Shown here: in pieces, positions 32,612 to 40,651 of the stretch
How the letters are laid out: each line of letters opens with the position of its first letter
How positions within the stretch are numbered: position 1 is the stretch's first letter
Assembly (NCBI GenBank): GCA_022842245.1
Contig: JALHPZ010000027.1
Location: 1 to 64,000, forward strand
Length of the DNA stretch: 64,000 nucleotides
Source: Gemmataceae bacterium
GTDB taxonomy: Bacteria > Planctomycetota > Planctomycetia > Gemmatales > Gemmataceae
Direction of reading: 5' to 3'
The notes under the pieces: model-generated
The model's database searches: none
Seen by the model: the letters and a program-made list of their open reading frames with translations, nothing else
What the model was told of the DNA's origin: nothing
Made by a program: the position numbers and the translations under genes

Positions 32612-34110
32612 TCAAAACCGGTACCCCATCGCGTTCCAGTACCACAGGTACGGGACGAAGAGGACGAAACCAAACACCTCGAGAGCGAAGCGGATTTGGC
32701 GCCCCGTTGTCCCGGCCGGGTCGCGCGGAGTTCGGGCCAACGCAATCAGCATCGCGACGGTTGCCAGCGCGGAAATGGAACCCAGCAGCGGGAGGTAAAG
32801 CAGGACGGCGGGGCAGCCCGGGCGCATTTGGTCGAGCACCCGCAGCGTGACGATCCCTAGCGCGAGCAGGATCAGGAGATTAAAGGCTCCGAGCGCACGC
32901 AGGATATTTAGAAGCCACTTGATTGTCGTTCGATCATCGCTCGGCCGACGGCGAACAAAGCGACGGAATCCATTCCGGATGCCCGCGATCGCATTGGCCA
33001 GGAAAACGGTGAAAAAACGAGCCAGAGCACGGCCTGGACGGTTCCGTTCCCAAACCAACGCAGTCGATCGTAGCGCATCACTTTGGACAGAACACCGGAC
33101 GGCATGGCGGAGCCGATCTGTTTCATCCAGTCGATTCGCGACGGTTCTTCGATAACCCTGCGCACCCAATCAGTCATCGTCTTCAGTGCGTTAGGCGCGT
33201 AACCGCGCCAGGGTTCCTGAATCGCGCCGGTGTCGGAGATTCCAAGGCTGTGCTTCGCCTTCGGGAGAACAATCATTGTCCAGTTCCGATTGTTCGCCAT
33301 CGCCAGCGAGTTCTTCAACCCCGCGATCCCCTCACCGACCGGCGTATGCTGGTCCAATTGCCCCCACATCGCCAGCACGGGCTGGCGAACGCGGCTCCAT
33401 GCGGGATGCACATACTGTTCGGGCGGCGGATAGGACTTTGGCGAAAATGTCGCGAAAACCGATTCATCCCGCAGGTTGTGAGGCAGCGTATCGACGATCA
33501 ACTGTGCCTTCTCGGCCACGTCGCGCAGCGTCTCCGACAGCCCATATTTGCGGAACAGATTATCGCGGTAGTAGCACAGCGTACCGTCCGCGACGGACGC
33601 GCCGACGGCCACGACGAATCGAATGTCCTGCGTTCGAGCCGCCGCGGCGGCGGCGATAGTCGCCCCCTGGCTCAGCCCCCACATGCCGATCCGCGAGGAG
33701 GCGATGTCCGGGTGCTGCTTCAGAAACGCAACGGCTGCCAAGGCATCATGGACCAGTTTCTCGTAAGGCTCGCGACTCTCGTACTCACCGCCCGACCCGC
33801 CGACCCCGCGCTTGTCGTAGATCAGGGCGGCGATCCCCTGCCCCGCGAAGAACTCTCCCACCTCGCGGTAGTCCTGCCGAGTCTGCCGGCCCGCGCCGTG
33901 GACGAACACCACGGCCGGAACGGGCCCATCGCTTTTGGGTCGCAGCAGGCTGCCGACCAGCTTCACATCGTGATTGTGGAACTGGACCGGGAGTTCCTCG
34001 AACGGGATCATCGCCGGGGCATCGTCGGCACGGACCACCGGACCGCCGCTCAGCAACACCACGACGGCAATCACCGAAGGTAGAACACAACGGTGCTCAA
34101 AGATCGGCAT
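32612..34110 (-). pseudogene. alpha/beta hydrolase with C-terminal membrane domain, split by a frameshift
   Basis: The N-terminal part starts at 34110 with a signal peptide (VIAVVVLLSGGPVVRADD) and is an alpha/beta hydrolase: VVFVHGAGRQTRQDY (oxyanion region), nucleophile Ser147 in GMWGLSQGATIAAA, an Asp in WGQLDQHTPVGEG and a His in KAKHSLG. At a run of six T on the coding strand (33012-33017) the frame changes: the zero frame reads VLWLVFSPFSW and stops about 35 residues on, while moving back one base gives VFFTVFLANAIAGIRNG and a tail with three or four helices (LLILLALGIVTL, FALEVFGFVLFVPYLWY). One extra T would give a single intact protein of about 498 residues. This could be a mutation, a sequencing error or slippage. 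Confidence 0.75.
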
Positions 34111-34251
34111 ACCAGATCGTTCGACGGATACGATGCTGAATTTGGGAAAGTAAATGTGCAAAGTGGTGCCGAGGCTTCACGTGGCCCACCATAAATTTGT
34201 CGTGCGAAGAATGTGAACTCGAAGCCTTAGCCCACCCAATTTTGGCCTACT

Positions 34252-35631
34252 TCACGGCGCTCGCACCAACTCCTTGATCGGCTCGCCTTGGTCGAGGATC
34301 GGGATCGGGCGGCCGGTGTGGTCCTTGAACATCGCCGTGTGGTCGATGCCGAGTTGGTGGTAGACCGTCGCCAGCAGGTCGGCGGGCTTGAACGCCCGCT
34401 CCACCGGGTGCTCGGCCTTCGCGTTCGTCTTCCCAACCACGACGCCGGGCTTGATGCCGCCGCCGGCGATCATCGCGCTGATCGCATTGCCCCAGTGGTC
34501 CCGGCCCGGGATCGGAATGCCCGGCTGGCCCGTGTTGATCTTTGGCGTCCGGCCGAACTCGCCCATCACCAGTACGATCGTCGTTTCCAGTAAGCCGCGT
34601 TCGTCCAGGTCGTTCACGAGCGCCGCCACGGCGCGATCCACTACGGGAACTTTCCGTCCGTGGCCCTTCTTGATGTCCGAGTGATCGTCCCAGTGCGGCA
34701 TGTCCACCGTCACGAAGCGCACGCCCGCCTCGACGAGCCGGCGCGCCATCGCCGTGTAGTGCGCCCACGGCCCCTTGCCGTAGCGGTCGAGCGCTTTCGG
34801 GTCTTCCTTGTCGAAGTCGAACGCCTCGCGCGCCTGGCTGCCGAGGACGAGGTCCATCGCCTGGCGCTGGAAGACGTCCATCTCGGCGAGCGTGCCGGTC
34901 TGGTCGATGTCGCGCCGGAGGCCGTCGAGTTGCTGAACGAGGGATCGCTTGCCGGTGAAGGAGGTGCCACCGGAGAGGGATTTCAGCCACTTCGGCGTGC
35001 GGACGCGACACGCATCCTCGGAGCCGAGGTAGGCTTCCTCTCGATTGACCTGGAACGGATTGAACTGCCCGCCGAGGTACGCTGCCCCCATGTACCCGGG
35101 GTAGAGGTAGATCGTCTGCGCCGCGGGCAATCCCACATAGGCCGGCATTCCGGGCGCGATCGGCCCCTTGGTTTTCGCGATGTACGAACCGACCGACGGA
35201 TACACCTGCGGCAGTTTCGTCGCCGACGAGCCGAACTTGCCCGTCGTCATCCAGTGCCCGGCCGCGAAGTGGTCGCCGTTGTCGTGGTGGAGCGAACGGA
35301 TGAGCGAGACCTTGTCGATGATCTTCGCCGTCTCCGGCATCCAGTCGCAGAGGTTCACACCGGGGATGTTCGTCTTCACGATCCCCTGCGGCCCGCGATA
35401 CTCGGCCGGGGCGTCGGGTTTCGGATCGTAGGTTTCGAGCTGGCTCGGACCGCCATCGAGCCAGATGAGGATCACCGATTTTTCCGGCGTCGAGGACTTC
35501 GCCTGTGCCTTCATGGCGAGGAGGTTCGGAAGTGTCAGACCGGAAAGGCCGAGGACGCCGGCCTTGAGGGCGGATCGCCGCGAAACGCCACGGCAGTTGA
35601 ACGCCGGCGGGCCGGAAGTGAGCGACAGCAT
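34252..35631 (-). CDS. DUF1501 twin-arginine exported protein
   Basis: A 459-residue DUF1501 protein with a twin-arginine leader (SRRSALKAGVLGLSGLTLP). Family blocks are present: VILIWLDGGPSQLETYDPKP, SLIRSLHHDNGDHFAAGH, ARRLVEAGVRFVTVDMPHWDD, MGEFGRTPKINTG and GRDHWGNAISAMIAGGGI, ending with the LLATVYHQLGIDH block and HTGRPIPILDQGEPIKEL. This long form with the C-terminal GRP...ILxxGxPIxEL tail is the same as at 45154-46566 and differs from the shorter-tailed copy at 12436-13866. ATG at 35631 is chosen for the leader. No DUF1553 partner is adjacent. Confidence 0.92.
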   Translation of the reverse strand: MLSLTSGPPAFNCRGVSRRSALKAGVLGLSGLTLPNLLAMKAQAKSSTPEKSVILIWLDGGPSQLETYDPKPDAPAEYRGPQGIVKTNIPGVNLCDWMPETAKIIDKVSLIRSLHHDNGDHFAAGHWMTTGKFGSSATKLPQVYPSVGSYIAKTKGPIAPGMPAYVGLPAAQTIYLYPGYMGAAYLGGQFNPFQVNREEAYLGSEDACRVRTPKWLKSLSGGTSFTGKRSLVQQLDGLRRDIDQTGTLAEMDVFQRQAMDLVLGSQAREAFDFDKEDPKALDRYGKGPWAHYTAMARRLVEAGVRFVTVDMPHWDDHSDIKKGHGRKVPVVDRAVAALVNDLDERGLLETTIVLVMGEFGRTPKINTGQPGIPIPGRDHWGNAISAMIAGGGIKPGVVVGKTNAKAEHPVERAFKPADLLATVYHQLGIDHTAMFKDHTGRPIPILDQGEPIKELVRAP

Positions 35632-35773
35632 CAGTGCCTCGTGGGAATGAAGCAGCGGGGATGTTCCAACCATACCAGAACATCGTGGGAAAATCCAACC
35701 GTTTAGCGGCGAGGCGCAGTCTTCGGAGCCGAGCGCGGAACCCATACAATTCCGTCACCTTCGGAGACGTACC

Positions 35774-36826
35774 ATGTCGCTCGGCTTCGCCATCGTCGGT
35801 TGCGGGATGATCGCCCGGTTCCACGCCCGTGCCCTCGCGGCGATCCCCGGCACGCGCATCGCCGCGCTGGTCTCGCGGACGAAGGCGAACGGCGAGAAGA
35901 TGCTCGAGGAACTGAACCATCCGCCGATTCCGATCGTGTCCTCGGTCGAAGAGGTCGTGAAGCTGCCCGGCGTGGACGCCGTGGTGATCACGACGCCGAG
36001 CGGGGCTCACCTCGAGCCGGCCGCCATCGCGGCAGCGGCCGGGAAGCACGTCGTCGTCGAGAAGCCGCTCGAAATCACCGAGGAGCGCTGCGACCGGATC
36101 ATCGAGGCCTGCGACAGGTTCAAGGTGAAGCTCTGCACGATCTTCCCATCGCGTTTCGCCGACTCGAGCGCCACGCTCAAGAACGCCGTCGAGGAGAACC
36201 GCTTTGGCCGCCTGACGCTCGGCGAGACGACCTGCAAATGGTGGCGTTCGCAGGCGTACTACGACGAGGGCGGCTGGAAAGGGACGCAGGCACTGGACGG
36301 CGGCGGGGCGCTCATGAACCAGGCGATCCACAGCGTGGACCTGCTGCTCTGGATGATGGGCGAGGCCGCGAGCGTCGTCGGCTTCACGGCCACGCTCGCC
36401 CACGATCGCATCGAAGTCGAGGACACGGCCGTCGCCGCGATCCGGTTCAAGAACGGCGCCCTCGGCGTCATCCAGGCGACGACTTCGGTCCATCCCGGCT
36501 ATCCGAAGACGATCGCGATCCACGGCGACAAGGGCAGCGCCGTGATCGAGCAGGAGGACGTGCTGCGTTGGGACTTCTCGCCGGCGCTGCCGAGCGACGA
36601 GGAGGTGAAGGAACGCTTCGCGGCGAAGGTGGGTGCCAGCGGCGGGGCCGCCGACCCGAAAGCGATCAGCTTCGAGGGCCACCGCCGCCAACTCGCCGAC
36701 TTCGTGGAGGCGATCGCGGAGAACCGCGCCCCGGCCGTGGACGGGCGCGAAGGGCGGAAAGCCGTGGCGCTCATTCGCGCGATCTACGAGAGCAACCGGA
36801 CGGGGCGTGTGGTGGAATTGAAATGA
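35774..36826 (+). CDS. Gfo/Idh/MocA-family oxidoreductase
   Basis: A 350-residue NAD(P)-dependent oxidoreductase. The Rossmann fold starts FAIVGCGMIARFHARALAAI. The catalytic EKP motif is intact at residues 96-98 (KHVVVEKPLEITEERCD). The C-terminal domain has the usual open beta sheet with WRSQAYYDEGGWKGTQALDGG and LMNQAIHSVDLLLWMMGEA, a block common in inositol- or sugar-specific members. It probably oxidises a sugar or cyclitol, substrate unknown. ATG at 35774 has GGAGACG upstream. It stands alone between two minus-strand genes. Confidence 0.92.
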   Translation: MSLGFAIVGCGMIARFHARALAAIPGTRIAALVSRTKANGEKMLEELNHPPIPIVSSVEEVVKLPGVDAVVITTPSGAHLEPAAIAAAAGKHVVVEKPLEITEERCDRIIEACDRFKVKLCTIFPSRFADSSATLKNAVEENRFGRLTLGETTCKWWRSQAYYDEGGWKGTQALDGGGALMNQAIHSVDLLLWMMGEAASVVGFTATLAHDRIEVEDTAVAAIRFKNGALGVIQATTSVHPGYPKTIAIHGDKGSAVIEQEDVLRWDFSPALPSDEEVKERFAAKVGASGGAADPKAISFEGHRRQLADFVEAIAENRAPAVDGREGRKAVALIRAIYESNRTGRVVELK

Positions 36827-36830
36827 CGGA

Positions 36831-38096
36831 TTAATTCGCCTTCACGTCGTACGCGAAGAGCAGTTCCTGATCGCGCAGGTAGAGCCGGCCGTTCGCGACG
36901 ACCGGCGGCGTCCAGAGCCTGCCTTGCGGCTGTCGGAGCTTGCTGGCGCGCGGCGGCTTCATGCGGCCAAGCTCCTTCCACCCCGTCGGATCGGCTTCGA
37001 CCAGCGCGGTCGTGCCGTCGCCTTCGGCGAAGCAATATAGCCGACCATCCGCGAAGGTGACGGCACCGGTACCGAGCTTACGCTCTGTCCACAGCACGGC
37101 GCCGGTGGCGAAGTCCTGGCAGGTCCACTGCGGGCCGCAGCCGTAGAGCTTGCCGTCGACGAGCACGAGGTTGCCGTGGTGGTTGGCCGGCGATTTCAGG
37201 GAATACCCGACGGCAACCTTCCACTCAGTGCCGTCCTTCGCGACGGTCACGAGTTCGCAGCCCCCGTTCCCGGCGGCGACGGTGACGTAAATCTTTCCGT
37301 CCTTCACGATCGGCGAGTTGATGACCTCGGTGCCGTACGGGGCCTTGCGGCGGTGGCTCCAGAGGAGCTTGCCGTCGGTCGCCGCGGTGCCTGCGAGGCC
37401 GGGGTTCGTCAGCACGACGTATTGCTTCACGCCGCCGATCGTCGCGGGCGTCGGCGTGGTATAGGCGGCCTGGTCCTTCAACTCGACGCTGCGCCAGACG
37501 GTCTTTCCGGTGGCGAGGTCGAGCGCAGCGAGTGTGCCCTTCGGCCCGCCGCACGCCACGACGACGCGGTCGCCGTCGACGAGCGGAGCGGCGGTGAAGC
37601 CCCAGCCAAGGTTGCGCGGCCCGCCGCCGATCGGGTTCACCTGGCCGTCGAGGTCTTTGGGCAGGTTCACGCGCCAAAGCTCCTTGCCGGCGGCCGAGGC
37701 GCAGAGTAGGTCGCCGTTGCCGCCGAGGGCGAGGACGCGATCGCCGGACACGGTGGGCGCGGCGCTGGGGCCGGCGCTCCAACTATTCCCCTTCCAGCGG
37801 AAGGTGGGGCCGATCTTCGCGGTCCAGAGTTCCTTGCCGGTCTTCGCGTCGACGGCGATGAGGAGTTCGTCGTCGTCCCGGCCGCCGGTGACGTAGACGC
37901 GATCGCCGACGATGCTCGGTGGCGAATAGCCGACGCCGGCGGCCTCGAATGTCCACGCGAGCAGAGGTCCACCCTTCGGCCATTCCTTGAGAAGGCCGGT
38001 CTCCTTCGACACGTCGTCGCGGTTCGGTCCGCGATACTGCGGCCAGTCGGCGGCACAGGTAACAAGGAACAGGACAGGTATGGCGATCCGTATCAT
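36831..38096 (-). CDS. PQQ-binding-like beta-propeller protein, exported
   Basis: A 421-residue exported propeller protein. The signal peptide is short (MIRIAIPVLFLVTCAADW). Repeated blades follow with AVDAKTGKELWTAKIG, ALDLATGKTVWRSVEL and FATGAVLWTERKLG, the tryptophan-docking motif of PQQ-type and BamB-like propellers; no PQQ-ligand set is clearly present. Planctomycetes use many such proteins as exported scaffolds. It starts four bases after the DsbD-like gene and shares an operon with it and a thioredoxin-NHL gene, so a role near disulfide chemistry outside the cytoplasm is plausible. ATG at 38096 is chosen for the leader. Confidence 0.88.
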   Translation of the reverse strand: MIRIAIPVLFLVTCAADWPQYRGPNRDDVSKETGLLKEWPKGGPLLAWTFEAAGVGYSPPSIVGDRVYVTGGRDDDELLIAVDAKTGKELWTAKIGPTFRWKGNSWSAGPSAAPTVSGDRVLALGGNGDLLCASAAGKELWRVNLPKDLDGQVNPIGGGPRNLGWGFTAAPLVDGDRVVVACGGPKGTLAALDLATGKTVWRSVELKDQAAYTTPTPATIGGVKQYVVLTNPGLAGTAATDGKLLWSHRRKAPYGTEVINSPIVKDGKIYVTVAAGNGGCELVTVAKDGTEWKVAVGYSLKSPANHHGNLVLVDGKLYGCGPQWTCQDFATGAVLWTERKLGTGAVTFADGRLYCFAEGDGTTALVEADPTGWKELGRMKPPRASKLRQPQGRLWTPPVVANGRLYLRDQELLFAYDVKAN

Positions 38097-38100
38097 TTGG

Positions 38101-38661
38101 TCACTTTTCAGCTTTCGATACTTCGTCCGCGAATTGCTTGTCGACCTCGACCTGTCCTTCCAGCACCTTAAACTTCGCTTCTGGTTGGAGCGTCTTGGCC
38201 GGGAAGCAGTTCTTCGCGTCACACACGCTGAGCTTGAACGAATCCAGCGCGACGGTCGCCTCGCCGGGCTTCGCCTTCGGTGAAACCACGGCCTTGCGAA
38301 CGAACGTGGCCGAATCTTTGTAGGTGCGGAGTTCCGCGATTCCCAGCAACGGCTCGTCCTTCGTGAGGAAGTCTTTCGGGTCCGCAAGATCGCCCACGAA
38401 AATCAGCGTGCCAGGCTTCGGGAACGCGATCTTGTTGACGAACGATTTGGCGTTCTCGTCGGGCTGCTTCGTGGGGTAGGTGAAGTAGCCGTCGTTCAAT
38501 TCGATGGTCAATTTGAAGACGACGGTCTGGCCCGGTTTGGCCTCGGCCGGCTCGACCGTCGCGGCGATGCCTTTGACCGCCTTCGCGTACCAGGCGTCCT
38601 TCTCGGCGGCGGTGAGCGGGCATGCGATCATGAACCCGACCATCGCGATGATGCGCATCAT
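38101..38661 (-). CDS. exported DsbD N-terminal-domain-like protein
   Basis: A 186-residue exported protein resembling the periplasmic alpha domain of DsbD. After a signal peptide (IIAMVGFMIACPLTAA) come immunoglobulin-like strands (QTVVFKLTIELNDGYFTYP) and the redox pair Cys147/Cys152 in KLSVCDAKNCFPAKT, typical of DsbD-alpha. The membrane and gamma domains of DsbD are absent, so electrons would have to come from another protein. ATG at 38661 has GAGGGA about seven bases upstream. It lies in an operon after the thioredoxin-NHL gene (89-bp gap) and before the PQQ propeller (4-bp gap), which fits an extracytoplasmic thiol pathway. Confidence 0.88.
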   Translation of the reverse strand: MMRIIAMVGFMIACPLTAAEKDAWYAKAVKGIAATVEPAEAKPGQTVVFKLTIELNDGYFTYPTKQPDENAKSFVNKIAFPKPGTLIFVGDLADPKDFLTKDEPLLGIAELRTYKDSATFVRKAVVSPKAKPGEATVALDSFKLSVCDAKNCFPAKTLQPEAKFKVLEGQVEVDKQFADEVSKAEK

Positions 38662-38750
38662 GTCCGTTCCCTCGGAATGAAGTTGGATCAGATCGTCGTT
38701 GGTCCGCGGCCTCGGGACGCGCGGTGCCCTCGCCGCGAGATAATTCTCCG

Positions 38751-40439
38751 TTACTTCTTCGGCGGCGCCCATTCCTTTTGCGGCGGCGGCGGTTCGACGC
38801 CCTTGAGGGCCAGCGTCGAGATTGCCTTCGTCTTCAGGTCCACCACGCGGATGCGGTGGGCGTTCGTGTCGGCGAGGTACAGCTTGCCCTTCGCGACCGA
38901 CATGCCGGCCGGCTCGCTCAACACGGCCCCTCCGAAGAAGCTGTCGGCCGCCTCGCCGCCGAGGATCGTCGTGCAGGTGCCGGCGGTGAAATCCACTTCC
39001 TTGAGCTTGCTGTTGTAGGTGTCGGCGACGAGGAGTTTGCCGTCATGCATCGCGACGGCGAGGGCGTGCTGGAGCCGTGCGTCTTCGAGTTTGCCGTCCT
39101 TGTCGCCGAAGAAGAACAGCGCGCCGCGATCGCCGGGCCGGCCGATTGGGGTCGTCACGCGGCCCTCGCCGGAAAGCGGGAGTTTGCGTATGGCCGAGCC
39201 TTCGCTGTCGGCGACGTAGAGCGACTGGCCGTCGGTCGCCAGACCGGATGGCTGCGCGAAGCTGGACGCGTAGAGCGGCCCGTCCTTGATATGTTCGCGG
39301 CCGTTACCGGCGAACGGCTTGATCTTCTTCGCATCGAGGTCCATCACCCAGATCTGGTGGTGTCCCGCCATGGCGATGAACATCTGCCGGCCGACGATCA
39401 GCAGGTCCCACGGCGAGTTGAGGCCCATGCCCTTCGCGTCGACGTAGGCGTCGAGGGCGCGGTTGGCGAACTCGCCGTCCTGTTTGCCGATCCCGGCGAC
39501 GGTCACGCTCGTCTTCGCCTTGAGGTCGAGGGCGCGGATCGAGTGGTTCTTCCGGTCGGCGACGTAGAGAGTATCGCCGTCGAGCGCCATCCCCTGGGGG
39601 TCGTCGAAGAGCGTGGCAGCGAAGGGGCCGTCCTTGTAACCGGGCGTGCCTGTGCCGATGATCTCCTGTTTGTTGCCATCGAGGTCGGTGATGACAATGC
39701 GGTGGTGCGTGCTATCGGCGATGAAGAGCCGGGTGCCCTTCTCGTCGGCAAGGACCTTGCCCGGGAAGAAAAGCGGTGTGTCGCCGGTTTCGCGGTAACG
39801 GACGAGATCAAAACGGAGCGGCTTTTCGTCGAGGACCTTTTTCTCCTTGGCTTCCGCGATGAGCTGCGCCACGACGGCATCCAGCACATCGTAGTTCCCT
39901 TCCCCGGAGAGCTGGCCGACATACTTGCCCTCGGCGTCGATCACGGCCATCGAGGGCCACGAACTGATGTCGTAGGCGTCCCAGATCGCATGGTTGGCAT
40001 CGTTCACGACCGGGTGCGCGATCTCGTAGCGCAATACGGCCTTGCGGATCGACCGGGTGTCCTTCTCGTTCTCGAATTTCGCGGAGTGGACGCCGATCAC
40101 GACGAGTTCGTTCGGGTACTTCTTTTCGAGCTTCGCGAGGTCCGGCATGATGTGGATGCAGTTGATGCAGCACAATGTCCAGAAGTCGAGGAGGACGACC
40201 TTGCCCTTGAGGTCGGCGATCTTGATGGGGCCGGAGGTGTTCAGCCATGCCAGTCCGCCGTTGAGGTCCGGGGCGTCGGGGCGCTTCTCGGGAAGCTTTA
40301 CTTTCTTGGGCGGATTCTCGGCCGTCGCCGACGAGGGTTGAAGCAGGAGGGCGGCGGCCAGCGTGGCGAGTCCGGCGAAGGTCAAGGACGCCAAGAGGAA
40401 TCGACGGTAAAATTGCGGTCGGGAATCCGATCGGCTCAT
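38751..40439 (-). CDS. thioredoxin-like/NHL-repeat exported protein
   Basis: A 562-residue protein with an N-terminal membrane anchor or signal (LASLTFAGLATLAAALLLQ, about 16-34). Residues 60-200 are a thioredoxin-fold domain with LLDFWTLCCINCIHIMPDL; the CxxC pair is Cys91-Cys94, preceded by an extra Cys90. The rest is a six-bladed NHL-type propeller (LADEKGTRLFIADSTHHRI, TLYVADRKNHSIRALDL, LYVADSEGSAIRKL, LLVADTYNSKLKEVDF, LYLADTNAHRIRVVDL). This layout matches NHLRC2-type proteins. It likely reduces or isomerises thiols outside the cytoplasm. It is first in a three-gene operon with a DsbD-alpha-like protein and a PQQ propeller. Confidence 0.9.
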   Translation of the reverse strand: MSRSDSRPQFYRRFLLASLTFAGLATLAAALLLQPSSATAENPPKKVKLPEKRPDAPDLNGGLAWLNTSGPIKIADLKGKVVLLDFWTLCCINCIHIMPDLAKLEKKYPNELVVIGVHSAKFENEKDTRSIRKAVLRYEIAHPVVNDANHAIWDAYDISSWPSMAVIDAEGKYVGQLSGEGNYDVLDAVVAQLIAEAKEKKVLDEKPLRFDLVRYRETGDTPLFFPGKVLADEKGTRLFIADSTHHRIVITDLDGNKQEIIGTGTPGYKDGPFAATLFDDPQGMALDGDTLYVADRKNHSIRALDLKAKTSVTVAGIGKQDGEFANRALDAYVDAKGMGLNSPWDLLIVGRQMFIAMAGHHQIWVMDLDAKKIKPFAGNGREHIKDGPLYASSFAQPSGLATDGQSLYVADSEGSAIRKLPLSGEGRVTTPIGRPGDRGALFFFGDKDGKLEDARLQHALAVAMHDGKLLVADTYNSKLKEVDFTAGTCTTILGGEAADSFFGGAVLSEPAGMSVAKGKLYLADTNAHRIRVVDLKTKAISTLALKGVEPPPPQKEWAPPKK

Positions 40440-40651
40440 CGGGTGAAGTCTCCTGCGGTTTCTCCCATGATAGCCGAAGCCCTCGCGGATGAAAAACCGA
40501 AAAGTCGGGATCCCCCGCGCAACCGTTGAGTCCGTCAGATCCGGCGGTTCGGGGGAGTTGGGTCAACTTTGCCGGGTAATTCGAGTCGAAGAGGGATGAA
40601 TCCGGCGGACGGAAGCGGTATCGTCACTTCAATCCCCACACGGAGTTTGTC

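Noticed and set aside
34247..36691. 814-residue minus-strand frame
   Set aside because: Covers the antisense of a Gfo/Idh/MocA gene and a wrong frame of a DUF1501 gene; Arg/Ala/Pro-rich shadow.
38724..40529. 601-residue plus-strand frame
   Set aside because: Antisense of the thioredoxin-NHL gene with no recognisable domain.
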